DNA of 58,075 nt from Pirellulales bacterium (lineage in GTDB: Bacteria > Planctomycetota > Planctomycetia > Pirellulales > Thermoguttaceae), in contig JAFGRD010000131.1 of NCBI GenBank assembly GCA_016935315.1, positions 1 to 58,075 on the forward strand, in the 5' to 3' direction. The position numbers and the translations under genes were made by a program. This document shows, piece by piece, positions 36,101 through 51,100 of this stretch (positions are counted from its first letter, which is position 1; each line of letters starts with the position of its first letter). Below the pieces are notes generated by a model that worked only from the letters and a program-made list of their open reading frames with translations, was not told where the DNA came from and searched no databases.

Positions 36101-39100
36101 AATTCCAGAATGTGCCCGGACTTGCTGTCCCGGTTGCCAGCTTCGATGCAGGGGCGGGCACCCTCACCGTCACGGTCGACGTCGACACGACGACCGCCGG
36201 CGAGGTGGTCGTCGCCATCAACGACGAAGGCACGTTCCTCGCGGAATTGGACGCGACGGTCGATGAGGACAACGACGGCTCCGGCCCAGTCGGCGCTTCG
36301 GGCGTCGTGGGCCAGACCCGGGGAACCGCCAGCCTCGGGATCGAGGGCGACTATACCTTGGTCGATCCCGCTGGCCACGTCGCGATCGCTTTCGAGGAAA
36401 CGGACTCGCACGATGTCTTCGGGCAGAAGATCGTGGCGGCCGTGGAGGCGGCCTTGCCGAACATCCATGCGGGCGCCGGCTTGGCCATCGGCTGGTTCGA
36501 TCCTTCGGCACTCGACCCCCGAGTGACCTTCTATCAAGCTGCTGATGCTGCGTTTGCTCCGCGCGCTTCCGCGTTGGAGATCACGATGCCGGGCCAGAAC
36601 AACGACTTGCTGATTGCCGCGAAGGTGCCCGGCCCTGAGTTCGACGGCGTCCGTGTCGTGTTTGTCAACGCCATGGCCAGCGGTGATCAGGCGCTGGTCA
36701 GCTACAACGACGTGTCGCGAACGCTGACGATCGACGTGGATCCATCCGCCACGCTGGCCACGACCGTAGTCGCGGCCGTCGGCGCCAACAGCCCCTTCAC
36801 GGCCGAACCGACTGCGACCGCCTCGGACGTCTCCAACAACGGTAGCGGTCTGATAACGGCATTGGGCGATTCCGGCATGACCGCTGGAGGAACGCTCGTG
36901 AGCGTGGCGTCCTTCACGCAGTTGGACGTTGCGCAAGACGGCGTGGCCGCGTCTGCCGATATCACGATTCCGCTGACCGCCGGCGACAGTGCGGCTGAAG
37001 TCGCCGCGGCGATTGCAGCGGCCGTTGAAGAAGCCAAGGCGAGCTACGGGTTGAACATCGCGCCGCGCGTGTTGGAGGGCAAGGTCGTTTTGGACGGCCC
37101 GGCAATCGAACTCAACACGGGAACCACCCCGTTTGCCGCGGTCGGCCCGACCGAGGGCGCCTATCAATTGCAGCTCCGCTTGCGCGAACTCCAGGAGTAC
37201 CCCGGTTCGGTCGTCCGCTACGCAAGTATCCACTATGCCACCAACGGCATCGAGGTGTACGGCTTGCCCAACCGCTCGCCGCTGCTGGCCGAGGTCGCCG
37301 AAGTGGAGAGTTCACCGGACACCGCCGCTGTGGCCGGCATCAGACCGGCCGGCGCGAACAACGACCTGGTGATTACGGCCGCCACGGCGGGAACGGCCTT
37401 CAACGGCATCGCCATCATTGTCGAGAACAACACCGCGACGGGCAACCAGGCGATTGTCACGTACGACGATACGGAACGAACACTGACGCTCGACGTCGAT
37501 CCGGTAGGGACCACGGTCAACACCGTGATCGCGGCAATCAACGCGGAAGGCACCTTCCGTGCCGCACTCGACCGCAGCGTCGAATTCTCCAATAGCGGAG
37601 CCGGCGTGATCAGCGAAACCGGCACCGTGGGGACGACCTCCGGAGGCACCACCGGATCCGGAAGCAACAACACCTTTGCCAACGCCCAGTTCATCGGAAA
37701 CGTGCTCGACTCCGACCAGGGCGTGTTGCGCGTGGGCGGCGCGATCGACATGGCCCACGACGTCGACTGGTATCAATTCACCTTGGACGCCGAGAAGGCG
37801 CGGGACTACAGCACCGGCAGTTGGCCGGTGACGTTCGACATCGACTATGCCGACGGCATGGAGCGGCCCGACTTGAACGTCTGGGTGTTCGACTCCGCCG
37901 GCAACCTGGTTCTCAGCGGCCTGGATTCCAACATCGTGGACGACCGTCCGGGACCCTATCAGGGTGCCGATATCGACAACCTGGATCGCGGGACGGTCGG
38001 TGCGGGGGACCCGTTCATCGGCACGGTGCAGATGGGGGAGAACCTTGGCACGACCTACTACGTGGCGGTGGCGAGCCACGACATGATGCCGGACATGTTG
38101 AGCCAGCAGTTGATGCGCCGCGAGCCGCTGCCCTCGTTGTATCGCGTGGCTGAAGATCATATCGGCTCGTGGGACAGATCGAGGATCGGCGGATACTCCA
38201 GCACCTACAGCACGCCGCTGTTCGGCGACGGCTCTTCCGGTTCGGTGATCTCGCTGAACGCCAACGCCGACGATTTTCACTTGGGCGACGTGGTGATGTT
38301 CGTCAACACGGGCGTCGAGTTGTATACCATCGATCCGTTCACCGGCGAGTTCGAGACCGACGTCACGGGCACGGGGCCGAACGAGCGTCTGCCCGACACG
38401 GTTGGCAGCCCATGGCTCTCGTATGGCGACATCGCCATGCGCAACGACGGCATGCTGTACACGTTCACGCGGACCGGTAATGTTGTCGCGAACCAAAACA
38501 ACATCGCTGGCCAGTACCGGCGGTTCGACACGGGCGACGCGAAGATCCTGCTGCACGATCAGGACAACGGCATCAACACTTTCGAACTGGATTACCCCGA
38601 CAATCCCTACAACATCGTTCCACAGAATAACAACGGCGGCGTCAACTTCGAGGCGATCGTGCACGAGCCGGTCGACCGCAATCGGCACGTGTACGCGGTG
38701 GGGTACCGCCAGCCGGGTAACGGCGTCAAATTCACGAGAAACTTGCTCTACAAGTTCGACGCCGACGGGGTGGCCCAACAGTATCCGGATCTGCCAACGG
38801 ACGATCGCCTTCCGACCGACATCGTTCCCATTGCCCACCTCGTTGCCGGCCCGACGATTATCCTCTCCGATGCCACCGACACGGTCTATCCGTTCAACAA
38901 CCCGGGAGATCTGCTGGACGGGGCGACGCTGGTGGTCGATGATCACGGCAATCTGGTGACCTTCGAGTTCGACTGCGGTCCCGACATCCGCTTGGACCCG
39001 ACGGGGGCCCAGGCGGCGCGCGACGGGGAACTCTTCGTGCTGGAAGCCGACGGCACCAGCGTTACTTTTGAATTCGACAGCGGCCCGGTGCTCGCCCACG

Positions 39101-42100
39101 GCGACGGCACGACCCTGGTCGACGGCGACACCTTCACGATTCAGGACACGCCGGGCGTTATCTATACCTTCGAGTTCAACGACGTCAACAGCGGTACGCA
39201 GGTGGGCTCAGGCAACGTCGAGATCCAGTTCGCGCCCTTCGAAACGGCCGACGTCGTCCACCAGACCATCATGGAGGCGATCAACGGGGCCGGATCCGCG
39301 ACCCTGGTTGCCACGGGCTTCCTGCCCGATGCGGACCACGGGCGCATCTCGCTGGCGGGCGACCGTGCGATGTCTCATGGGCTGGTCGCCACGAGCGTGC
39401 GGGTCGAAGGGGACTACTCCGATCCCGAAGAGACGGACAACGTGCTCGTGCTCTTCGAAGAGACCGACCCGGTCGACGTTTTCGGACAAGGCATCGTGGA
39501 TACCGTGATGGCGACCTTTCCGCAAGTCGACGGCGGCTATGCCCACCGGACGGGCGAACCGGAACCGCTGACAGTCGGCGACCGGCTCACGCTGTACGGC
39601 ACGACCGGCTATTCCGCCGCGCCGACGTACGCCACCGTGGACGTCGACCCGGACGGCGCGGACAACGAGTTCACGATTACGGCAGTCAATCCCAGCGCCA
39701 ACTACAACGGCGTCGAGATCGTCTTTGTCGACACCACGATGTTCCGGACCGTTTCCGGACCGGACATCGTCGATTCGCAAACCTTTACGGTCAGCGACGG
39801 GACGACGACCGTCACCTTCGAGTTGGACACGGGCGATGGCGTGACGGTCCCGAACATGCCCGTGCTGTTCAACAACAGCTTCTCAGCCGCGGAGGTGGCC
39901 GACGCCGTGGCGACGGCCATCAACAACGCACCGGGCGGAACGGCGACGCTGACCTTGGCAGGCGACAACAACGACATCGGAATCACGGCGGCCACCCCGG
40001 ATCCGGCTTACGAGAACGTCGCCGTCATCTTCATGCAGGCGGCGGGAACCGGCGACGTGGCAACGGTTGCCTTCGACGGCGGAGCCGGCACCCTGACCAT
40101 CACCATCGATCCGGACGCCACCAGGGCCCAGACGGTTGTCGACGCGATTAACGCCGAGGGCACGTTCACCGCGGGATTGGACCCGACGATCGATGATCCC
40201 AACGACGGCAACGGATTGATCAGCGAGACCGGCACCGTGGCAACGACCTCCGTGGCGTTGATGGTGACGGCCACCGCGTCGGACGACGTGGTCAGCCTGG
40301 AACTCAGCCAGCCGCCGGGGGCCCTCTCCTTCGATCTGGACACGTTGACGCCCACGTCGTTCATCGACCTTCGCGTGACCGACGGGTTAGCGCGCGTCAC
40401 TTTCGACATACTGGCGCAACCCCGCACGATGACCATCGACATCGACCCCGGCGTGACCACCGCCGCCACGGTCGTCGAGGCCATCAACACCTTCATCGAC
40501 GGCATCGACACCAGCGAGTTCTTCGCCCAACTGGCAGAGGGTGTAGCGGGCGACGGCGTGATCACGACCTTGGGCACGGCCGGTACGATGGACGGCGGCT
40601 TTGGCGTTCCGTCATACACGCTCGCCATGGGGGTCAACGGGCTGAGCGATACGGGCATCGCTCCCACCTCGCAACACGTGATTCCGTTCACCGCCGCCGA
40701 TACGATCGTGGATCGCCTTCAGGCCCGCGTCCTCAACGCGATCAACGGTGCCGGCGCCGGCTTCAATGCCCGCGGCATGGGGGACGATGAGGTCGAGATT
40801 CTCAACGCCGTGAGGGCGACCATTTCGCAGCCGCTGCAGATCATCGGCGAAGGTCCCGGCGGTGACATCACGGGAATGGCGCACATCGGCAACACGCTCT
40901 ACGCCGTGAGCAATCTGGGCGGATTGTACCGTGTGCTGGATGTCGACAGCTACAATCTGCACCCGGTGACTCGAATCGTTTACGATGAGAATGGCAATCC
41001 GCAGGAGATCCTCGACGTCGCACGTGGCACCGGGGGCGCGCGGCTGGCGTACGTGGGACCTTCGGAAGACTACCTCCTGGGGCTTCAGTTCTCGGGCCTG
41101 GCCGCGGGACCGTCGAGCGTGGAAGGCGGCAAGTACTCTCAGGTGTTGTTTGCCACCACCAGCGACGGTCACCTCTACGCCATCAACGTGGAGAACAACC
41201 CCGCCCAGAGCAAGATTCCCGGCATGCTGATGCCGTACTTCCTCGACGGCGAGACGACCATTCAGCTCCAAACGGCGGACGGCCTTCCGCTGACGGGTCT
41301 GACCGGCGTCGATTTCTCCACCGTCGATTACAACCTCTGGCACGTGACCAACTATCGCGAGGGCGATGCCGGTCACGGTATCGAATCGGCTGACAACGTC
41401 GATGAAAGCCGGCCTACACCTGCATATCGCGTCGATGGTCGCACAAGCTTCTACTTCGGTTTTGAGGATCCCCGGCCGAACACGACGATTTCCTTGCAGC
41501 CGGGGGCCGGCAACTACACGGAAACCAACCCCGGCGTGTTCTACACCTACGATCTGCCCGGCGGTGCGCACGGCAGCCTGACGACCAATCCCTTCAGCCT
41601 CGTCGGATACAGCGCCGACGATGAGCCCATGCTGTATTTCAACTACCTGCTCGAAACGGAAGGGAGCGATCGGTGGGATAGCGCGCGGGTGTTTATCTCG
41701 CAGGACGGTGCGACCTGGAGACTCTTGAGCGACCTCGGCGACAGCGCCGACCAGTGGAGCCAGGCGAGGATCTCCCTGGCCGGCTACGTCGGCCAGGAGA
41801 AGCTTCAACTGCGATTCGATTTCAGCACGGCGGGCGATATGCACGTCGGCGACGCCAATGGCATCTACGCCAGCAGCGAGTTCACCACGGGAGCCTATCT
41901 GCGCGCCCTGGCCGGTAACGAACTGAGCGACGGCCAGCAGTTCACGATCCAGGGTGATCTCGCGGAGCCCTACCAGACGTTCGAATTCGATCTGGGGTAC
42001 GAACTGCTGGTTCCCAACGCCGCCGGTGCGGCGATCAAGGACGACCCGGTCCGAGGGGCCGAATGGTTCTTGATCCAAGACGGCACGGGGCAGACGGCGG

Positions 42101-45100
42101 TCTTCGAGTTCGACGAAGACCAGTTCCTGGTCCACGGGACCGTGCCCGTTCCGATCACCGACACGATGACGACCAACCAGGTTGCCAGCGCCATGACAGC
42201 GGCGATCGAAAACAGCGGTCTGACCGACGTCACCGTGTACGCGTACGACGGTAAAGTGACCGTGCAGGGAGCGACCCTCGTTGCCCAGAGCGACCTGAGT
42301 GACCCGCAAGAGATGACACCGAGGGTCGTCCTCCGCGGCGGTAACGGCGTTGCCCTGACCTCCGTCCCCGTGCCGATTACTCCCGACATGACCGCCGAGC
42401 AAGTGGCCATCGTCATTGCCGAAGCCATGGACCAGCGCTACAGCGGTGCCCGAATGTTTCGTCCCGCGGACGGCGAGACCTTGGCGGCCTCGAAGTCGCT
42501 CACCGCTGCGCTGGATAGTACGGCCGACGTCGGCAACGACGGGTCGGGTCTGGCGACGCCGCTGAACCACGCCGTGGCAACGACCGACGGCACCGGCGCT
42601 GCGATCGTGCAGTTGGCGGGCGCCAACAACGATTTCGCCATCGGCGCCGGCACGGCCGCGGATCCCGCCTCGGTCGACGTCATCTTCGTCAACAATCCCG
42701 GTGCGGGCGATACGGCCGTGGTCGCCTACTTGGAGGCGCTGCGTATCCTGCTTGTCGAAATCGACGCGGCGGCAACCACGGCAAACACCGTGGTCAACGC
42801 CCTGAACGATGAAGGCTCGTTTACGGCCGCGCTGGACGAGACCGGAGCGGACAGCCCGAACGACGGCAGCGGAACGATCACCCCGTTGGGCGTCGTGGGA
42901 TCGATCGCGGCGGACAGCGTTGTCGCAACCGCGGCCATTGCCCCGAACGGCAACAACAACGATTTCGTGCTTACCGCCAATACACCGGGAACGGGATCCG
43001 TGGGCGTCCACGTCATCTTCGTGCATAACGTGGCATCAGGCGATCAGGCGATTCCGGTATTCGACGGCGCGGAGGGTACGTTGATCATCGACGTCGACCC
43101 GACCGCCACCACGATGAACACCATTATTGCGGAGATTACCGCCGAAGGCACGTTTACCGCCGTTTTGGACGAGACGGCCGAACCCGGCAACGACGGCAGC
43201 GGTCTGATCGATCCCATGGACTTGAGCACGACGTTGGGGACGACTACCGGCGACGCCGTGATTTCCATCGCGCTGACGCTCGGCGACAACGATTTCACGA
43301 TCTCGGCCGCGTCGCTGGATGCCGCTTTCGGAGGGATTGACGTCGTCTTCGTGGCCGACCAGGCGTCGGGCGACGAGGCAATCGCCGCCTTCGACGCGGT
43401 GGCCGGGACGCTGACGATTGACATCGACCCCGCGGCCACGACGGCCAATGCAATCCTTGCGGCCATCAATCAGGAAAGTACCTTCACCATCAGTGACGGG
43501 ATCACGACCTTTACGCTGGAATTCGACAACCAGGCCTTTGCCGACGGGGTCGGCCCCGGGCACATCGCGGTTCCCTACAGTACCGGCGACAGCCCCGCCG
43601 AGGTCGCTGCCGCAATTCTCACCGCGTTCGATCTGGCCAACAGCGCCAAGGCAACACTGGTGTTGCCCGGCGCGAACAATGATCTGATGATTGCCGCCGC
43701 GACTCCCGGACCGGGGTTCGAGGCCATGCGCATCGAGATCGTGAGCACGCTCGGGCTGGGCGATGTGGCGAACGTCTCCTTCGGCGGCGACACCTTGACC
43801 ATTGAGATCGACCCGCTTGCGACGACGGCCAACACGGTCATCGCGGCAGGGGGAGCCACGGGCATGTTCGTTGCCACGCTCGATACCGGGCAGGATCCGG
43901 GCAACGACGGCACAGGTTTGATCGCCCCGCTGGGCACGGCGGCGATCATTTCGGCGGCCAACGGCCTGGCGTGGGCGTCCGTCACCCCGACGGGCGACAA
44001 CAACGACTTCCTGATCATCGCCAACGCCCGAGACGCCGATCTCCAGGGGATTCGCGTGGTGGTCACGGCCGATCCCGGCGTCGTGGGCGATGCGGCTACC
44101 GTTCAGTTCGATGCCGTGACCCGCGCTCTGGTAATCGGCATCGACCCCGATCCGATCAGTGGCACGACGGCCGCCACAATTGTCGCCGCGATCAACGCCG
44201 AGGGCACGTTCGCGGCTGTGCTGAACGACCTCCTGGAAGTGGGCAACGACGGCAGCGGGTTGATCGATCCGGCCGACCTGGACGTTGTGCTGGGCAATAC
44301 GGCGGCGATTCCGGCGGCCCAATTGCTGCTGGCGGGCGACAACAACGACTTCGTCATCGACGCGCTGACCTTCGACCCGGCGCTGGAGGGGATCGAGGTC
44401 GTTTTCGAGCACGCTCCCGACACCGGCGACGTGGCGACGGTCGTCTACGACGACGTGGCGGGCACCCTGCTGATCACGCTCGATCTGGCGGCGACGACCG
44501 TCAATACGATCATCGGCGAGATCAATGCCGAGGGCACCTTCCTGGCGGCGCTGGACACGACGCTGGAGGCGACCAACGACGGCACCGGCCTGATCGCGCC
44601 GCAAGGCGTGGTCGCCACGGCCACGAATCCGGTTTATCTGAATATCACGGCCCAAATGCTGCTCGGCTCGAACGACGTCATCTCGTTGGACGGCCCGGTG
44701 GTCTTGTTCGACGCGGGGAACAGCCCGCTGACTATCGTCGGCTCCGTGGACCGTCTCGATACGTTCACCTCCATCAAGGTGGACGGGAGTCTGCTGCACA
44801 TCATCGGCCACACGGTGTCGTCTTCGGGGCCGCTTCCCTACAGCAATATTCTGCCGTCGGACCATCCCACGCCGCTTCCGCCGCTGGACTATTTCCACGA
44901 TTATCAGCGCGGCCAGGACAACGTGCATGAAGGCTTCTACATCGATGATCTCATCATCGGTTTCATCGAGCGTGGAGAGCTCTACACGGCTCAGACGGCC
45001 GACACGAATTTCCACGAGGTCCAAGTGGGCATCAACACCGGGGCCTATCAACTCGAAATCCGCACCGGGACCGAATACGGTGTGCCGCTCTACCGGGCCT

Positions 45101-48100
45101 TCGACACCAACGACCGACTCCGTCAGGCGATCACGCTCGAGGCACTGGACTCGGGCGATATCTACCACGGGCGGACTTTCACCGTCAGCGACGGTGTAAA
45201 CCAGGTGACCTTCGAGTTCATCGATCCTCTCCTGCCCGTACCCGGCAACGGCGTGCCAATCCAATTCACGGGCACGGAGACGGCCGCACAGATCGCCAAC
45301 CTCGTGGCGCAGGCCATCAACCACGTTACTGCGCCGCTGGACGTCTCGGCCACTTCCATCGCCACGAGCGATCGGGCCGACCTGTTCGGGGCCGCGTGGG
45401 TCAACGGCATCAACTACATCGTCTTTGGCGAGGCGTCCACGCCCAGGGTGTTCCCCCAGGACGTCGTCAAGGTCACCGAGATCACGACCGACGCCAACGT
45501 GCTCCGCGACGCGATTGTAGGGGCCGGCATGACACCTGTCGGCGACGCGACCCTCGTGGGCGGGGCGACGTCGGCCGGGCTCTGGACGTCCGGCACCCAG
45601 ACGGGGATCATCCTTTCGACCGGCGACGCCGGTATCGGGGCGGGGCCGAACCGCGCCGACGGCGAGGACGGAGGGCTCGCCTCGGAGCAGGGTGATACGA
45701 GTCTGAACCGTTTGGCGGGGACCGTGACGACCGACACCACTTCTCTGGAATTCAACTTCGAATGGGTCGGCGGCGATTTGCAGATCGATTTCGTCTTCGG
45801 CTCGGAAGAGTACAATCAGTACGTCCACTTGGGACACAATGATGTTTTCGGGATCTTCATTGACGGCACCAACTATGCCACGATCAACGGCACGCCGATT
45901 CCCGTCACGGTCGACACGGTCAACGGCGGGAATCCGCTGGGTGTCAATGCAAGCTACGCCCAGTACTACCACGACAACGATCCCGACGGCGACGGCCCGT
46001 TCGTGAACCTGGTCGGCTATGACGGCTTCAGCGACGTCTTCTCTGCCCTGGCTACGAATCTTGCGCCCGGCTTGCACACGATCAAGCTTGCGATTGCGGA
46101 CGTCGGCGACATGGCGGGCGACTCGGGCGCGTTCATTCGCCTGACCCCGCGACGCGTCGACGCGATCGACAGCGACATCAATCATTCCCGCGAACAGGGG
46201 CAGTTGTTGATCAAGTCGAACGAGATTACCCATTCGCTGCAATACGGGATTCTCGTCGACGCCGGCGACCGGGACACGGCCGCCAACTGGGCGCATCCGG
46301 CTTCCGTAGCGCCGTTGCGGGAGATCAACACCTCGCGTCTGGTGCCCGGTGTAACGATCGAGAACAACTTGATTGCCAATGCCGAGCGCGGCGGCATCCG
46401 CTTCAGCGGCGACGCGAATGCCAGCGGAAACCCCGTCGCTGCGGTGCCCTTCGGTCGGATCGTCAACAACACGATCTCCGGCGGCGTGGCGGTTACCAGC
46501 CAGGCGGTGACGCAGGCCGACATCGTGTTCCTGCTCGACACCTCGGGGAGCATGGGCACGGCCATCGAGAACGTGAAGCAGAACTTGCTGCAAACGGAAG
46601 CGGCGATGTTGGCCGCCGGAATCGATGCCCACTACGGACTCGTGGCGTTTCCGGCGTACGTCGGCGACACCATGGACGAGCGAAACGAACCCTTGATGCT
46701 GCAGGACGTTGTCGACTTCCAAACCTTTACGGCTGCCGGCAGTGCCTTCGACCAATTGACCGAGACACCGACGGCCACGGAATATGGAAGCCGCGCAGTC
46801 CTGGAATCGCTGAACCAGATCATCGACACCACGACCCTCAACTTCCGCTCCGACTCACGCGTCGTGCTCGTGATGGTCACCAACGAGGATGACGACAGCG
46901 ATCCGACGGACATCGCCGCGGCTCAAGCCGCCGTCGCCGCCAACAACGCGCTGTTCGTCTACATCGGCGATCTGTGGTGGTCTTCGTGGTATCCATGGGG
47001 CGCGACGACGGATGCCTACGCCGACCTGGCGGCGGCCAGCGGCGGCGGCGGTTTCGAGATCACCGATTTCCTCAACGATCCGGATGCCTTCTTTGCCAGC
47101 TTCTCCCAGTTTCTCGTCGGCGCCGTGGTCGGCGGGACGCGCGGCGTGGCAGGCATCGTGGTGGACGAGAACGCCTCACCCACGATTCTCAACAACATCG
47201 TGTCCGGCTTTGAAACGGGCATTGCCGTCGACGCCACGTCGCAGACCACGGTCATCGGGGGCTCGGTCTATCAGAACAATCTGGCGAACACCTCGCCGGG
47301 GGTCGGCTTGGGCAGCTTCCCCATCGATCTGAGCGCTCCCGAATACCAAGGACTGCCGTTGTTCGTCGACGCGCTGAGCGGGAACTTCTACCTTCAGGAA
47401 GGCTCGCCGGCCATCGACAGTTCCATCGAGTCGTTGGACGATCGCCCGGCACTGACGACCGTCAAGGCCCCGTTGGGGATCGCGCCGTCGCCGATTCTGG
47501 CCCCGAACCAGGATCTGTACGGACAGGTGCGGGCGGACGATCCCGACGTGTCGGGATACGGCGGGTCCGGTGTGAATATCTTCAAGGACCGCGGGGCAAT
47601 CGACCGCATCGACTTCGACGGTCCCATGGCCAGGTTGAACGCTCCGCTCGACGACTACCCGGAGGGACTCGACCGCGAGCCCGCCAGGCACCACGTGCGG
47701 CTCGTCAACCAGACCGTAACCGAATTTGCCATTCAGCTTTCCGATTTGGGTATCGGCATCGACGACAGCAGCGTGACCACCCACGCGGTGCGGGTCTACC
47801 GAGACGACAACGTCTTGTTGACTTCCCCCCGCGACTACACGTTCAGCTACTCCGCCACCAACGATCTGATTCGTCTGATTCCGGCGCCGGGCGTGTGGTA
47901 CAACGGCAGCGACTACCGCATCGTGCTGGACTGCTCCGCCGACCCCTTGTTCGACGGCAACTACGTGGCGCCCATCCGCGACCTGGCCGGCAATCCCTTG
48001 TTGCCCAACCAGTCGGACGGCTCGGTCTCCTTCACGATCGAGCTTCGGGGCCTCGACTACGGCGATGCGCCGGATGCGCCCTACCCCTCGCTGTTGGAAA

Positions 48101-51100
48101 ACGACGGACCGCGGCACGTGCTGCTGCGCGACTACCAGTTGGGCGTGCGCGCCAGCTACGAACCCGACGCCAGACAGAATGCCACCGCCACGGCCGATCC
48201 CTATGACGACGGCATCCTGATGGACAGCGCCCTGTGGATGGGTTCCACGGTCGACATGATCGTCACGCTTGACGTGCCGGCAGGGGGTCTTCCTCAGTTG
48301 CAGCAGGGCTTCTTGGACGCTTGGATCGACTTCAACCGCGACGGCGTCTGGAGCCAGAGCGAACGGCTGGCACAGGCCACGGCCACGCTGGCATTGCCCG
48401 GCGACAATAACGATCTGACCATCCAGGGCGCCACGCTGGGGACAACACTGGGCGACGTCAACGTCGTCTTTGTGCACGTCACGGCGGGCGATCAGGCGGC
48501 GGTCGTTTTCGACCAGAGCGCGGCCACCCTGACAATCTACCTCGATCCGTTGGCGACCACGGCCAATACGGTGGTTGCGACGATCAACGCCGAGGGGACG
48601 TTTACGGCCGAGCTCCATACGGCCGCGGAACCCGACAACGACGGCACCGGCGTGTTCGACGTGGCCGGCCCGGTGGGATCCACTTCGTTGACCAGCCCGC
48701 GGTTGGAACCTGGCGACAACACGCTGACGATCGCCACGCCCGAGTTCGACTTCCCGGCCGGCGTGACGCGGTTGACCACGTATGCCCGCTTCCGCCTGAG
48801 CAGTCAGGGTGGCCTGGGATTGACCGGCGAGGCGCCGGACGGCGAAGTCGAAGATTACCAGTTGGTTATGGTCCCGTACTTGCAGGACTTCGGCGACGCT
48901 CCCGACGACGCCAACACCCCGCTCTATCCGACCTTGGCTGCCAACCAAGGCGCCTGGCATCGCCTCGGTTCCGGCCTGTTTCTGGGGGCCGATGTCGACT
49001 CTGAACTCAACGCGTATCCCGACTCGGCGGCCCGCGGCGACGACGACACCCACCGAGACGACGAGGATGGCGTCGTGTTCAACGAGGCTCTCTTGCGGGG
49101 GCTGCCGGCCGGCATGACGGTGACGGCTTCGGCCGCCGGAAGGCTCGACGCGTGGATCGACTTCAACCAGGACGGCGTGTGGGACGAGAGCGAGTGGCTG
49201 GCCTCCGCCGAGACCGGTATCTCGCTGCCTGGCAACAACAACGACCTGGACATCCGCAGCACGTCGCTCGGCACGGCCAGGGACGGGGTCGACATCGTTC
49301 TGGCCAGTGCGCCCGGCGCCGGCGACCAGGCCATCGTCGTCTTCGATGAAGATGCGGGAACTCTGACCATCTTCATCGACCCGGCGGCGACTACCGCAAA
49401 TACCGTGACGGGGGCCGTCAACGCCCAAGGCATCTTCACGGCCGAACTGGGGACCGCGGGCGATCCCGGCAACGATGGCAGCGGGCTCATCGCTCCGGGA
49501 GGCTTGCAGGACCCCGTGTTGGTAGGTTCGTTGTCGCTGACCAGCCCGATGCTGGTAGCCGGCGCCAACGTCTTGGACGTGGCAATCCCGGAGGAAGCCG
49601 GCGAAGGAGCGACCTACGCCCGGTTCCGCCTCAGCAGCACCGGGGGGCTGACGCCCTCGGGCGGCGCGGCCGACGGCGAGGTCGAGGATTATCAACTCGT
49701 CATTGCCGAGCCGCCGCTCGATTTCGGCGACGCTCCCGACCAGGCCGGACAGACCGGCTACGGCACGCTCATGGCCAACGACGGGGCTCGGCACCGCCAG
49801 GACCCGCGAGTGCCTTTGTTCCTGGGGGCGAATGTCGATGCCGAGTTGGACGGCCAGCCGGGCTCGATGGCGCTGGGCGATGACAACGACGGCAACGACG
49901 ACGAGGACGGCGTGATCCTTACCGCAGCCCTGGTTCAGGGCCTGCCCACCACGATCACCGTGACGGCGTCGCAGAGCAGCAAGCTCGACGCCTGGATCGA
50001 CTTCGACGGCGACGGCACATTTGGCAACGACGAATGGCTGGCATTGGCTACGGCCGTTCTCGATCCCGAGGGCGACAACAACGAGTTGCGGATCGAGTCG
50101 CGCACCCTTGGCAGCGAGTTCGACGGCGTCGAGATCGAGCTGGTCGGTGGGCAGTCGGGCGGCGAGGCCTCGGCCAGCTATGACGGCGTCGCCCGCAAGC
50201 TGACCATTGCGATCGACGACGTAAACGGCACGACTGCCAACGCGGTTGTTGCGGCAATCGATGCCGAGGGAACCTTCGCCGCGGCCGTCGACACGTCGGC
50301 CAATCCGGTCAACGACGGCACTGGCTTGATCGACGGCATGTCGCTCGGCCTGGCGGGCGCCATGTCCTTGGCGAGCCCGACACTCCTGGCCGGCGACAAC
50401 GTGCTCACGTTTGTCGTGCCGCTCGACGCCACGTTGGGCGTCAGCTACGCTCGGTTCCGCGTCAGCACGGCCGGTGGACTCGCGCCCTTCGGGAAGGCGC
50501 TGGACGGCGAAGTCGAGGATTACCAGGTGGCGATTGTCGAGGCGCCCGAGGACTTCGGCGACGCCCCCGACAGTGTAGCCCAGCCCGGATACCCGACGCT
50601 GCTGGTCCACGACGGTGCCCGGCACCGAGTCGATGCGGGGTTCCGCCTCGGCATGGAGATCGACAACGAGTTGGACGGACAGCCGGATGCCACGTCCACC
50701 GGCGACGATCTGGACGGCAACGACGACGAAGACGGGATCACCTTCGTGGACTACCTGATTCCGGGCATGCCGTGCATGGTCACCGTGGACGTGTTCAACA
50801 CGACGGGCATCGACGGGGTTCTCAATGCCTGGATCGATATCAACGGCGACGGCGATTGGAGTGATCCGGGCGAGCAGATCTTCGTGGATACGATCCTGCC
50901 CGCCGACGGCGGCGTGGAGGACCCGGTCACCGGTCTTCGTAGCTATGAGCTGACATTCAACGTGCCCGAGCAGATCAACGACGTGGACGTCACGGCGAAG
51001 ACGACGGTGGGACGGTTCCGCCTCAGCCAGGAGACCGGTTTGTCGTATGCCGGCCCGCCGGAAGGCGAGGACGCGCCGGTCGGCGAAGTCGAAGACTACG

